Assembly (NCBI RefSeq): GCF_023073355.1 | Contig: NZ_JADPJI010000005.1 | Coordinates: forward strand, 186,001-250,000 | DNA: 64,000 bases | Direction: 5' to 3' | Source of the DNA: Bradyrhizobium sp. 199 | GTDB lineage: Bacteria > Pseudomonadota > Alphaproteobacteria > Rhizobiales > Xanthobacteraceae | Shown here: positions 54,999 to 63,679 of the stretch, piece after piece | How the letters are laid out: each line of letters starts with the position of its first letter | Position numbering within the stretch: position 1 is the stretch's first letter | Notes under the pieces: model-generated | What the model saw: the letters and a program-made list of their open reading frames with translations, nothing else | What the model was told of the DNA's origin: nothing | Databases searched by the model: none | Made by a program: the position numbers and the translations under genes

Positions 54999-55155
54999 TG
55001 GGAACTGCGGGAAACGTCTGGGAGCTCTCTTGTAAATGCGTTCGATCAGCGCCGCCCGTCGACCGTCCGGTTCTTGACCGCCTTGCTGTGGGCGGTTTGC
55101 TCAGCGGCGCTTGGCTGGGCAGGCGGGGCATCTCGCTATCGGCTGCAGACGGGAG
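54999..55155 (+). pseudogene. Decayed copy B of the small membrane-protein gene
   Basis: This stretch aligns along its length with 53605-53760. Shared are TGCGTTCGATCAG.GCCGCCC, TTGCTGT.GGC.GTTTGCTC and GGGCATCTCGCTAT. One frame reads LTALLWAVCSAALGW and, after a one-base shift, RRGISLSAADG. The start and first half of the gene are missing. Confidence 0.65.
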
Positions 55156-55286
55156 GTTGGACGAAACTGGCCAATTGAGACGCATGATCTGTCCCGCGGT
55201 CTCGTCGCCGCGAAAGTCAACGGGCGTGCAACTCACGACTAAGCGAGCGATTCTGCAATCGCCCACATGAGCACTCAAGAGGCCGG

Positions 55287-55493
55287 TCAAACCACGCCGC
55301 CGAAGTCGATGCCTTCTTTAGCGAGCTGTTCAGCTTCCTCGGCGGACGCGACTGGCTTCGTATCAAGGTAGAGATGCTCGGAAGCCGGCAGGATGGTGCG
55401 GATGTTCTGGCCATCCGCCCGCGTAATGCGGGCAACCCAACCCCGCTGACCGTGCTCAACTCGCTGGATGTGGTACTGCTTGTACGGAATCAT
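55287..55493 (-). CDS. Small hypothetical protein
   Basis: A 68-residue soluble protein, MIPYKQYHIQRVEHGQRGWV then beta-rich ARITRADGQNIRTILPASEH and an acidic helical end (ASAEEAEQLAKEGIDFGG). The compact beta-then-helix layout looks like a folded domain. No family was recognised. It is minus-strand, downstream of the recombinase terminator. Confidence 0.5.
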   Translation of the reverse strand: MIPYKQYHIQRVEHGQRGWVARITRADGQNIRTILPASEHLYLDTKPVASAEEAEQLAKEGIDFGGVV

Positions 55494-55630
55494 GGCACTC
55501 GAACGCAACTGACTTTGAGGCTGTTCCCCATTTAGCCAGAGTGACGCCGCCGCACAATAGGTAGTCCTAAAATCAAGTTAAGATCGTCACCGTGAACCTG
55601 CGCCCCGGTCGAACTCAAAGGTCCAAGAAA

Positions 55631-55656
55631 AACCCGCCGGCCAGGGAGCCGGCGGG
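55631..55656 (-). terminator. Rho-independent terminator of the serine recombinase gene
   Basis: A 9-bp stem CCCGCCGGC / GCCGGCGGG (55633-55641 with 55648-55656) around a short loop. On the minus strand it is followed by GTTTTTCTTGG. It lies about 165 bp beyond the recombinase stop at 55821. Confidence 0.75.
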
Positions 55657-55814
55657 GGAGTTAACTAAGATTGCGACCGCACTTGTGGTCGCGCGCGGAG
55701 CCTAGCACAGCGGAACGTCAGCGTGAATGGGCGGAACCTGCCCGTTCGTAAGCCGGGGCGTGCAAGGGTCCGCAGCAAGAGCCAAGGCCGGCACAAGATC
55801 TCAAATGCAGGTCA

Positions 55815-55935
55815 CCGGTATCAGCGTCGTTCATGGATCGCTCTGAGTTTGGACCGCGCTGCTTGCGGCCCCTTGCTCCGGGGCGCTGGCGTGGCTTTGG
55901 GGGCCGGGCATGTCGCTACAAGCCGGCGGGTGACC
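55815..55935 (+). pseudogene. Decayed copy C of the small membrane-protein gene, antisense to the recombinase tail
   Basis: One plus-strand frame reads VWTALLAAPCSGALAWLWGP then GMSLQAGG and a stop, matching FWTALLSAVCSAVLAWLGKQGISL of copy A. Only the second half survives. On the other strand the same DNA encodes the last ~35 residues of the serine recombinase. Confidence 0.6.
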
Positions 55936-57476
55936 GCTTGAACAAGGCCGCTGACGGTCTTGAAGCGCTTTATTCCTCGCCGCGCTCGCGCGGCTTCGGA
56001 AAAGCGAATCGTGCGTTTCACCTTGCCGTCGGTCGGCAACAGTACGTAGTCGAGTACGGTCTTGTTGTGCTCGGACAAGCGAATGGCGGCAATCCAGCCG
56101 TCAGGAAGAGACGCCTCGCGCTCGATGCTCCAGTGCGGTGCATGGCTCGGCTTTTGGCCGGGTGTCCAACGGGCAGCCCTGACCGATAGACAGGCTGTCC
56201 CGTTCACGCGCAGGCAATCGCTCCAGCCGCCGGAACTGATACTTCCGCCTGCCGCCTTGATCGCGACGGTGGCCTGTTCGACAAGTTTTGCCCTGAGCTC
56301 AGACCAAACAGGACGCGAGTCGATGAAATCGTAATTCCGCTTCGGGGTATAGCCGAGCAACCGATATAGATTTCGAAAGTTGCCGAAGTGCGTCTGACAC
56401 GTCGCGGAGCAGGGAAGCCCCGGAGTTCGATCGATAATGGTCGGTGTCAGGCGCCCCTCTCTGAGGAGGGTCTTGCGTAAGCGAACGAGCATCTCCTCCT
56501 CGGACAGATCAACGCGTCGTTCCTCGATGATCTTCCTCACCCTGAAGAAGACCTCGCGGTCGATGATGGGTTCGATGCAGCCCTCGCTTCTGATCCATTG
56601 TTCAGGAGGGTTTCTCACGGCGGGCTGCCGAAGCTTTTGGGACTTTCGGTTGAAGACGAGGTTCCCGATATAGCTCTCGTTTCTAAGAACAATGCCCACC
56701 GCTGCGCGGGTCCATGGCGCGCCTGTGCTCGAGACGAGTCCCTTCTGATTGAGCTCCCAACCAATCACAGTTTCAGACCTCACCTCCAAGAATCTTTGGA
56801 ACACCCACTTCACGACGGCGATTTCCTTCGGATCACCCAGCCTTATCCGAATGTGGTCCGTAAGGATGTACTTCCGGTCACCCTTCTTCATCACCCCTCT
56901 TGTTTGCATTTTTTCATCGACGAGCTCCCGTACCAGCGCGTAGCCGGCACGGCCACAGGGCTTGTAGCCGAGCCGCGCAAATCGACACTGGCCGGCATAG
57001 ACCTTCGCTGAAAGCTCGCGGCTGTACTCGGCCGCCATCACTCGCTTGATGTTCTTGACGATGCTCGCGAGCATGCTCCCATCATTTTCGAACTGCTCCG
57101 CGCAATAGGCGACCTTGATTCCCGCGCGTCTGCACACGAACTCGTAGTGCGCGCTTTCGTCAACGTCCTGGAAGCGGCCCCATCGGCTGACGTCGTAGAC
57201 CAAGAGATGGCCAAAATCGGTCTGGTTGGTCTCGACATCCTCAAGTAACTGAAGAAGGCCGGCTCTGTTCTTGATGAGCAGCCCGCTCTCGCCCTCGTCC
57301 TTGTAGGTGCGAACCAGCGTAAAGTTGTGAGCGTGGGCGTACGCCGCGATGACGGCAGCCTGATTCTGAATTGAGTATTGCTGTCGGTCGGTTGACATGC
57401 GGACATATTGAGCTGCCCGAGCACCCAGGAGCGCTTTTGGCAGATGAGCTTTGTGAACGATGAGCGCATTACCCAT
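55821..57476 (-). CDS. Large serine recombinase (site-specific)
   Basis: A 551-residue resolvase/invertase-type recombinase. AAQYVRMSTDRQQYSIQNQ has the nucleophile at S28; LLVYDVSRWGRFQDVDESA and an E-helix (IVKNIKRVMAAEYSRELSAKV) complete the catalytic domain. The recombinase domain follows (~170-290: ILTDHIRIRLGDPKEIAVVKWVF, GIVLRNESYIGNLVFNRKSQK). The middle has LPCSATCQTHFGNFRNLYRLLGYTPKRNYDFI, where many relatives have a zinc ribbon. The last ~35 residues (TPAPRSKGPQAARS) are encoded opposite a decayed gene copy and are probably not original. It likely integrates or excises this mobile region. Confidence 0.9.
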   Translation of the reverse strand: MGNALIVHKAHLPKALLGARAAQYVRMSTDRQQYSIQNQAAVIAAYAHAHNFTLVRTYKDEGESGLLIKNRAGLLQLLEDVETNQTDFGHLLVYDVSRWGRFQDVDESAHYEFVCRRAGIKVAYCAEQFENDGSMLASIVKNIKRVMAAEYSRELSAKVYAGQCRFARLGYKPCGRAGYALVRELVDEKMQTRGVMKKGDRKYILTDHIRIRLGDPKEIAVVKWVFQRFLEVRSETVIGWELNQKGLVSSTGAPWTRAAVGIVLRNESYIGNLVFNRKSQKLRQPAVRNPPEQWIRSEGCIEPIIDREVFFRVRKIIEERRVDLSEEEMLVRLRKTLLREGRLTPTIIDRTPGLPCSATCQTHFGNFRNLYRLLGYTPKRNYDFIDSRPVWSELRAKLVEQATVAIKAAGGSISSGGWSDCLRVNGTACLSVRAARWTPGQKPSHAPHWSIEREASLPDGWIAAIRLSEHNKTVLDYVLLPTDGKVKRTIRFSEAARARRGIKRFKTVSGLVQAVTRRLVATCPAPKATPAPRSKGPQAARSKLRAIHERR

Positions 57477-57593
57477 TCTTCACCTCATCCCGACGCAGGC
57501 TACGGAGACATAGAACTCCTCCGGACTTAACTCTTCAAGACGGATCTTCTTAAGACCGCGGCCCGCTTTGGCGCGGTTGCGAAGACTTGGGTG

Positions 57594-57773
57594 CTAGCGG
57601 TCTGCCGTGATCATTTGGCCGAGCAGCGTAGCAGCGTCGTGAAGCCGTTCCGCATCATAGATGAGTTGGTCAATGCCCATGGAAAGCTGAACCGCTTCCT
57701 CAAGCCTACCGGCCTCCGCACATGCCTCCGCGGCTTTGGCGGTTTGCCGGGCTTGCTTCAGCTTGACCTGCAT
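57594..57773 (-). CDS. Possible 59-residue helical protein
   Basis: A short minus-strand ORF, MQVKLKQARQTAKAAEACAE then AGRLEEAVQLSMGIDQLIYD and a helical end. The composition is strongly alpha-helical and protein-like, and it precedes the recombinase gene on the same strand. The ribosome-binding site is weak (GCGGAG directly before the ATG), so it is tentative. Function unknown. Confidence 0.4.
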   Translation of the reverse strand: MQVKLKQARQTAKAAEACAEAGRLEEAVQLSMGIDQLIYDAERLHDAATLLGQMITADR

Positions 57774-57964
57774 CTCCGCGAAGCAGGCTTTGACGACCGG
57801 TGCAATCGATTTTTATCCATATCCGCCCGCTGCTTGGTTGGTAAACCACGCACGCTCTGATCTGCCGGGAAGTCCAGTGGATTTCGCGCAATCTTTTGGC
57901 TCAATCTGGGCGTGTTGCACCACAAAATGATCCGGGGCTGCCGAAGCGCGGCCCTGCGGGCTGC

Positions 57965-58210
57965 CTAACTCGTCCTGGTTCTCAGGAGCCGGCGCAGCAG
58001 TTTGATCGGGTCGGCCCCCAACGCCTCGGCGATGACGATGAACTCAATCAAGTCCAGACGGCGTTCCCCGCCCTCATACTTCGCGACGAAGGACTGCGGT
58101 TTGCGCAGCTTCTTCGCTAGAGCCTGCTGGCGGATGCCCGCTTTGTGCCGCGTTGCGACAAGAAGTGCAATGAAGCGGGCATATTCGGCGGATTTGAGCG
58201 ACTTTTCCAT
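57965..58210 (-). CDS. XRE-family helix-turn-helix regulator
   Basis: An 81-residue single-domain regulator. ATRHKAGIRQQALAKKLRKP with QSFVAKYEGGERRLDLIEFI (~20-60) is a complete Cro/CI helix-turn-helix. The ATG at 58210 begins the folded part; the longer frame upstream has no matching sequence. It is divergent from a PD-(D/E)XK-like nuclease gene 178 bp away. Small regulators in this arrangement often control restriction or toxin genes (inference). Confidence 0.85.
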   Translation of the reverse strand: MEKSLKSAEYARFIALLVATRHKAGIRQQALAKKLRKPQSFVAKYEGGERRLDLIEFIVIAEALGADPIKLLRRLLRTRTS

Positions 58211-58387
58211 TGGCCGCCAGGCGCATTGATTCGGCGGCAGTAAATCTGATCCCGTATCAGGATTATCCCAAAATAGGATTAGATTAACCCTCAGGTGCGA
58301 ACCTGAGCGGCGAGGCGCGCTGTACGCTGGACTTGTGCGGCGGGCGGAGCGCAACTGCAGGCATGGCTCAACTCAAGGAGTTCCACA

Positions 58388-58903
58388 GTGCTAGTTGAAC
58401 TGAATCAGAATCCCTTAACGCTGCATTCCTGCGCCTCCAGCGTGCGGGAGCAGGCGCTTTTCCATCTGCTGCTCGGGGAGCTCATGGCCGCCCGCTGGCG
58501 GCAGGGCCGCCACGACATCGAGGTGCTCAAGAGCGAGGTGGATCGAGGTGGCTACGACATCGTGCTGGAAGCCAACGGGCTCCTCCGCCATGTCCAGTTG
58601 AAGTCGACCTTTTCCGGCTCGGCCGTCCGGCACGTGACCGTCAGCACCCGGCTGGTTGATAAGCCCAGCGGCTGTGTCATTTGGCTTGAGGTCGACCAGC
58701 GCACGTTGGCGTTCGAGCGTTACCTTTGGCTCGGTGGCCAGCCAGGAGCACGGCTGCCGGATCTGGGCTCGAAGGTCAGCCGGCATACGCGGGGAGACAG
58801 TAGCGGGCAGAAGCTCGAACGTCCCATGCACCGCGACGTGGGGAAGACTTCCTTTGAGGTTTTGAGCGGGGTAGATGAATTGCTGATTAGGCTGTTTGGC
58901 TAG
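58388..58903 (+). CDS. PD-(D/E)XK-like nuclease
   Basis: A 171-residue protein. SEVDRGGYDIVLEANG followed by LLRHVQLKSTFSG gives D57 and Q70-x-K72 in the order D-x12-QxK of PD-(D/E)XK nucleases; an upstream helix (REQALFHLLLGELMAARWRQ) carries a further glutamate. Group-I-intron-associated and restriction-type enzymes look like this. The GTG start at 58388 is backed by AAGGAG five bases upstream. It is divergent from the XRE gene and near a DNA methyltransferase gene. A defensive role is inferred. Confidence 0.7.
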   Translation: MLVELNQNPLTLHSCASSVREQALFHLLLGELMAARWRQGRHDIEVLKSEVDRGGYDIVLEANGLLRHVQLKSTFSGSAVRHVTVSTRLVDKPSGCVIWLEVDQRTLAFERYLWLGGQPGARLPDLGSKVSRHTRGDSSGQKLERPMHRDVGKTSFEVLSGVDELLIRLFG

Positions 58904-59096
58904 CGTTGAATGGTTGCTCGCGCGGCCATACGTATCATCAGCTCGCCGCTATTCGTAACGTCCGGGTCGAATATATAACAGGCTGCGCAGTGCTGGATGC
59001 GCTTGCCTCCACCTAGCTGTCGCAAAGTCAGTGAGCAGCCTGATTTGGCCCCGGTTGACCGTCGCCGCAATTTGGGACCTGAACGATATCTGCGGT

Positions 59097-59957
59097 TCAT
59101 AATGCGGGCTTTTTGGGTAGTTCAACAATGCTGGCGCCATAAAAAGCTAGGAGTTCTTCAGTGGTCTCGAAGCGCTTGCGTGGCATGATCAGCGGCTTAG
59201 GTACCTTAGCAGGATCCTCGCGATCGAGAAATTCGCCACCTTGCTCGGCCAAGCGAAGAATGTTGCTGAATGCTGCTGCATCGTTTTGCAAGGCCGCGTT
59301 GCAGTTCTTCAAGATAATGAGTTCAGCCAAAGTCACGCTGCGGCTACTGCCATTCTGGTTGATTGTCCTACGTTCGGCCACAAGCCGCTTGAATAGCGCG
59401 ATCATATTGTCGTCCTCCGCAATGGAGGTCTTGCGGCGGGGCTTCGATGCGTTGTTCCTGATCTTGGGCTTAGCGCCGCCAGACCCCGGTTCTCCCGCAG
59501 GCTCGTGAACCGCTTCCGTTTTGCCAGCCTGGGTTGCCCTTTTTAAAGCGTTCTCTCGCTTCCACGCCGCGTAGCTCTCTGGAAAGTCCGACGGAGTGTG
59601 ATCGTCGTAGTAAATGATGTGCGGATGCTTTGAGGTCTCGTTGCGAAAAAGTCCGGCGGCCTGCATCAACTTCAGAAAAATCCGGAACGCGGTTGCCTTG
59701 CCTTCAATCGCTCCCCTCAAAATTTGTCGCAGATATGCCTCTCGTGTCGAGATCTTGCGTCCATCCTTCAACATCTGAGAGCTATCGAATATATCGCGGA
59801 TCAAGATCCCCTCAGGCCGCTTCGGTCGCCCCTTTGGATTGCCTGATCGGCCCTTTGGAAATCTCGAATGCTTCGGTGGTTGTTTATAGCCGACCTCATA
59901 GGGCGCCTGAAGCTCGTCAAGCGTTTGAGGCCTATGGGAGTCGATTTCATCGTCCAT
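59097..59957 (-). CDS. DUF5681-domain protein
   Basis: A 286-residue protein with the DUF5681 signature VGYKQPPKHSRFPKGRSGNP followed by KGRPKRPEG (~22-50). A central acidic/basic linker and a C-terminal helical region (RSVTLAELIILKNCNAALQND) follow. The family is found next to ParB/methyltransferase genes on phage-like and mobile elements; its role is unknown. It lies on the same strand, 155 bp after the DNA methyltransferase gene. Confidence 0.88.
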   Translation of the reverse strand: MDDEIDSHRPQTLDELQAPYEVGYKQPPKHSRFPKGRSGNPKGRPKRPEGILIRDIFDSSQMLKDGRKISTREAYLRQILRGAIEGKATAFRIFLKLMQAAGLFRNETSKHPHIIYYDDHTPSDFPESYAAWKRENALKRATQAGKTEAVHEPAGEPGSGGAKPKIRNNASKPRRKTSIAEDDNMIALFKRLVAERRTINQNGSSRSVTLAELIILKNCNAALQNDAAAFSNILRLAEQGGEFLDREDPAKVPKPLIMPRKRFETTEELLAFYGASIVELPKKPAL

Positions 59958-60111
59958 TTGCTATTCCGAGATGGGTTGGCGAGTTTAGGACGAACTAGCA
60001 GCTCGAAACCGAATAGGCGCTCACGATAATAGCTGCGCTATCAGCGGAGCGAGGTTGGTGCCGCGAGCGGCCATCTCATCTTGAATCGCAGGGCGCTGTG
60101 AGGCGAGTGGG

Positions 60112-61398
60112 TCAAGCCGCCCGAATCTCCGCAAGCTCCTCAAAAGTCTCCTGCATGGGATAAAGCAGAGCCTTCTTTCCGGTGTACTGCTCCCAACGCC
60201 GCACCGCGACATCGACGTAGGCCGGGTCAAGCTCGATTGCCCGGGCAACGCGACCGGTCTTTTCCGCTGCAATCAGAATCGTTCCGCTGCCGCAGAAGGG
60301 ATCAAGGACTATCTGGCCGCGCTTTGAGCAGTCCTTGATGGCATCGGCCACCATGGCTACGGGCTTGACCGTCGGGTGAAGCTTCAGCTCCTCGAGGCGC
60401 CCCGCCTTCATGCTGGTTGCCCCCTCATAATCCCAGACGTTGGTTCGATAACGCCCGTGCTGACCGAGCTCGAAGGTATTGGTGTGCGCGCCAGAGCCAT
60501 TCTTCCAGACGAACACGAACTCATGCTTGGAGCGGTAGAACGATCCCATCCCGGCGTTGGACTTGTTCCAGACGCAGAGATTCTTGAGCTCCGCGTAATG
60601 CTTATCGCCCGCATTCAACATTTCCCGCATATGTCGCCAGTCCATGCAGATCTGGTGGATCGAGCCGTCCTTCGAGTAGTAGCAAAGCAACCGGAAGGTC
60701 TTGGAGAGGAATGTGGTGAATTCCTCCTCGCTCATCTCGCCCGACGCCATGGCAAATTCACGATGCTTGATAGCGCCGAGGCCCGAGACATTTCCGCAAA
60801 TGCGAACATTGTAAGGTGGGTCGGTGAAAACGAACTCGGCCCGCTCCCGATCCATGAGGGTGTCGTAGACCGCGCGATCGGTCGCATCCCCACAGAAAAG
60901 GGCGTGCTTTCCCAGCCGCCACATGTCCCCGACGCGGCTGATGGGTAGAGCATCACCGCGCTCCGGGATCCGGTTCTCTGGCTGATCGCTGGTCTCGTCG
61001 AAGTTCTCGATAATGCAGTCGACCTCGGCAGCTTCGAAGCCCGTCAAATCGAGGTCGAATCCGACGTCAGCGAGCTGCTTCAATTCGATGGCAAGGATCT
61101 CATTATCCCAACCCGCCTTTTCTGCAAGGCGATTGTCCGCAAGAATGTAGGCCCGCTTGTCGGTCTCGCTCAGGTGGGAAAGGCGCACGCAGGGGACGGT
61201 CTGAAGGTTCAGCAGGCTTGCCGCCGCAAGACGTCCATGACCTGCAATCACCTGGCCTTCATCATCGACCAGAATGGGGTTGTTAAACCCGAACCGTTCG
61301 ATGCTCTGTACGATCTGCTTGACCTGCTTCGCCGAATGGGTGCGGGCATTGCCGGCGTAGGACTTTAAAGTGTCAATTGACAGCTGCTCGATCTGCAA
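60112..61398 (-). CDS. ParB-domain DNA methyltransferase (beta class)
   Basis: A 428-residue fusion of a ParB/sulfiredoxin-type N-terminus and an N4/N6 DNA methyltransferase. ParB part: SIERFGFNNPILVDDEGQVI then AGHGRLAAA at 52-60. Methyltransferase: motif IV FTDPPYN at 191-197 precedes motif I LDPFCGSGTILIAAEKTGR at 365-383, the beta-class order; the target-recognition segment lies between. It would methylate adenine or cytosine in its target site. A TTG at 61398 follows GGGAGAG and starts the ParB fold; the longer upstream frame is unsupported. Confidence 0.9.
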   Translation of the reverse strand: MQIEQLSIDTLKSYAGNARTHSAKQVKQIVQSIERFGFNNPILVDDEGQVIAGHGRLAAASLLNLQTVPCVRLSHLSETDKRAYILADNRLAEKAGWDNEILAIELKQLADVGFDLDLTGFEAAEVDCIIENFDETSDQPENRIPERGDALPISRVGDMWRLGKHALFCGDATDRAVYDTLMDRERAEFVFTDPPYNVRICGNVSGLGAIKHREFAMASGEMSEEEFTTFLSKTFRLLCYYSKDGSIHQICMDWRHMREMLNAGDKHYAELKNLCVWNKSNAGMGSFYRSKHEFVFVWKNGSGAHTNTFELGQHGRYRTNVWDYEGATSMKAGRLEELKLHPTVKPVAMVADAIKDCSKRGQIVLDPFCGSGTILIAAEKTGRVARAIELDPAYVDVAVRRWEQYTGKKALLYPMQETFEELAEIRAA

Positions 61399-61490
61399 AG
61401 GTTCTCTCCCGAATTGAGTTCGCTTGAGGCGGAATGCCCCGGGAGGTTTTTGCAGATGAGGCGGCCGAATTCGCTCACGGAAATTAGCGG

Positions 61491-61901
61491 TTACGGTGCA
61501 CGAACGGGAGGACGCGGGAACTGGCGCTCGATCTCCGCTTCGAAGTCCTCCGAATCCCTGCAGCGGTCGTCGGGATGTAGGCGCCCATTCTTCCAATGAG
61601 TGTGCTTATTCCGGAGGCTCTTCCAATCGATATTCTTGAGGCGCTTATGTGCCCAAGATGCCAACAGGCCGTAAGCGCGCTCGCTGGTCGCGATATGATC
61701 TGCGGTGCGTAATGGGGCCGCTTGATCTGCCTTGAGCCGCCGGCAAAGCCACGGATAGATCCTGTCGATCTGCTCAAGGGTAAAGTCCTCCAGCGCTGGA
61801 TGGTTGGGCGGGCGACCGCGGCCCTTCTTGGTGGGAAGGTCGTGCCGGACGTGCCATGGCGAATCGTCTTGAAGCCGCTGCTGATCAAACGGGACACCCA
61901 T
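61491..61901 (-). CDS. Hypothetical protein of the mobile region
   Basis: A 136-residue soluble protein (KKGRGRPPNHPALEDFTLEQ, IDRIYPWLCRRLKADQAAPL, WAHKRLKNIDWKSLRNKHTH). Basic and helical, no membrane segment; possibly DNA- or RNA-binding. It lies upstream of the DNA methyltransferase gene on the same strand, 92 bp away, and is probably in the same operon. No family was recognised. Confidence 0.6.
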   Translation of the reverse strand: MGVPFDQQRLQDDSPWHVRHDLPTKKGRGRPPNHPALEDFTLEQIDRIYPWLCRRLKADQAAPLRTADHIATSERAYGLLASWAHKRLKNIDWKSLRNKHTHWKNGRLHPDDRCRDSEDFEAEIERQFPRPPVRAP

Positions 61902-62369
61902 GTTCGTTTCTCCTTCGGTTCGCTGGTCCGGAGAAACGCTAGCTCAAGATGGAGCTTCAGCGCAGCGCGGCGCACCGGGGTGGTAAACGGTCAAAATCCG
62001 ATATTGCGGATTCGGAGGGCTATGGGGGTAGCGGGCGAGTCCAATTGGCGAATGTAGAGGCCTCCCATCGCGTTCTCGAATTCCATCACAAGGGCGTGAC
62101 AAAATGCGCTGCATTCACGTGAGGAGGGATCGCTCGACGCGCAAGCCCGAGAACTCTCCCGCCATTCCATTTCCATTGCCGTTGATCGGCTTTTCCCTGC
62201 TTCGGCTCAGCCGATTCCCTGTTCTTTGCTTGTGAATTCCCTGATAGCGGTTCGGAATTCGCTGTTATTTTCCACCCGCCGCCCGCCAGAGGCGCGTAAG
62301 TCCCGGATATTCCGGGGGTTTTTCGCAGTTTTGTCGAAATAATCGCTGTTATCAAGGACGAGATCAGCA
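61902..62369. other. Boundary between mobile region and core genes, no gene seen
   Basis: About 470 bp separating the hypothetical gene of the mobile region from the ligase-like gene. Open frames here overlap the 3' part of the ligase gene and lack coding features. This would be a natural place for an integration boundary, but no tRNA or direct repeat was found. Confidence 0.4.
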
Positions 62370-63593
62370 CTACCGCTCGTCCGCGATCACCTTGCCGTCG
62401 TTCGGCAGCACGCCGGGACCGACCAGATCGACGCTGCCACCGAGTTTCGTCACGGCGCGCAAGCTGGCTGCAACATCTTCGCGCAGGGCGTCGTTCACGG
62501 TCGCCGTTTCCGCTTTCAGCGTCATCGCGTCGGCCTCGCCCTGTCGTGTGACGACGAGGCGCAGTCTTCCGAGCTCGGAATGTCGCTTGCCGATCTCGGC
62601 GATCTGCTCGGGACGGACGAACATGCCCTTGACCTTGGTGGTCTGGTCGGCGCGGCCCATCCAGCCCTTGATGCGCATGTTGGTGCGACCGCAAGCACTC
62701 GCGCCCGGCAGCGCTGCGGTGAGGTCGCCGAGAGCGAGCCGGATCCAGGGATGATGCGGGTCGAGCGAGGTCACCACGATCTCCCCAACGTCGCCGGGGG
62801 CCACGGGATCGCCGGTGCCGGGCTTGACGATCTCCAGGATCAGGTCCTCGTTGACGACCATGCCTTCACGAGCCTCGGTCTCGAACGCGATGAGGCCGAG
62901 ATCGGCGGTGCCGAAGGCCTGGTACGCGTCGACGCCGCGCGCCTTGATCTCGGCCTGCAGCGAAGGCGGGAACGCGGCACCCGACACCAGCGCGCGCTTG
63001 ATCGAGGAGACGTCGCGGCCCGAGTTCGCCGCGGCATCGAGCAATATCTTCAGGAAGTCCGGCGTGCCGCTGTAGCCAATCGGCCGGTAGGCCTCGATCA
63101 GCTCGAACTGCTGCTCGGTATTGCCGGGCCCTGCCGGGATCACGGCGCAGCCAAGCGCACGCGCCGACGCATCGAAGATGAAGCCGCCAGGGGTGAGATG
63201 ATAGCTGAAGGTGTTGAGGACGACGTCATCGGGGCGGAACCCGGCCGCGAACAGCGCCCTTGCGCCGCGCCAGGGATCGGCCTGCCGTCCCTCCGGCTCG
63301 AAGATCGGGCCGGGCGAGGTGAAGAGGCGGGCGAACGAGCCGGGGGCCGCGGCCACGAAGCCTCCGAAGGGCGCAGAGGCCTTGTGCAGGGCGGGCAGGT
63401 CCGACTTCCGCAACACCGGCAGGCTCGCCAGTGCCGCTCTAGAGGTCACGTCCGTGGGATCGAGACCCCTTAGCCGCTCGGCATAGGCCGGGGCGGCTAT
63501 CGCAGCCCGCAGCACCTCCGGCAGACGGGAGAACAGGTCGGCCTCGCGCGCTGCTGGCTCACGCGTCTCGCGGGCGTCGTAATGGGCGGTCAT
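62370..63593 (-). CDS. Phenylacetate-CoA-ligase-like AMP-binding protein
   Basis: A 407-residue member of the phenylacetate-CoA ligase branch of AMP-forming enzymes. LPVLRKSDLPALHK and GFVAAAPGSFARLFTSPGPI are the N-terminal landmarks (the latter in place of the ATP P-loop TSGTTG). GTPDFLKILL, QAFGTADLGLIAFE and GEIVVTSLDPHHPWIRLALGDL follow in order, with the C-terminal swing domain (KGWMGRADQTTKVKGMFVRP). The substrate is an aryl or acyl carboxylate, not defined. The weakened P-loop is a caution. Confidence 0.88.
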   Translation of the reverse strand: MTAHYDARETREPAAREADLFSRLPEVLRAAIAAPAYAERLRGLDPTDVTSRAALASLPVLRKSDLPALHKASAPFGGFVAAAPGSFARLFTSPGPIFEPEGRQADPWRGARALFAAGFRPDDVVLNTFSYHLTPGGFIFDASARALGCAVIPAGPGNTEQQFELIEAYRPIGYSGTPDFLKILLDAAANSGRDVSSIKRALVSGAAFPPSLQAEIKARGVDAYQAFGTADLGLIAFETEAREGMVVNEDLILEIVKPGTGDPVAPGDVGEIVVTSLDPHHPWIRLALGDLTAALPGASACGRTNMRIKGWMGRADQTTKVKGMFVRPEQIAEIGKRHSELGRLRLVVTRQGEADAMTLKAETATVNDALREDVAASLRAVTKLGGSVDLVGPGVLPNDGKVIADER

Positions 63594-63679
63594 GGCTGTT
63601 CTTTCCGTGTTGGCATCCGTTGCGCGTCGCCACCGGCATGGGTATCAGACCGCCATTGGTCAGGCCTAAAGGGGACCCG

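Noticed and set aside
59161-59998. Plus-strand frames opposite the DUF5681 gene
   Set aside because: Antisense to a gene with a clear signature and without motifs of their own.
61902-62369. Integration site of the mobile region
   Set aside because: The position is suggestive, but no tRNA end or direct repeat could be matched by eye to the other side.
62580-63473. 297-codon plus-strand frame opposite the ligase-like gene
   Set aside because: Arginine/glycine/alanine-rich shadow of a recognised AMP-binding protein.
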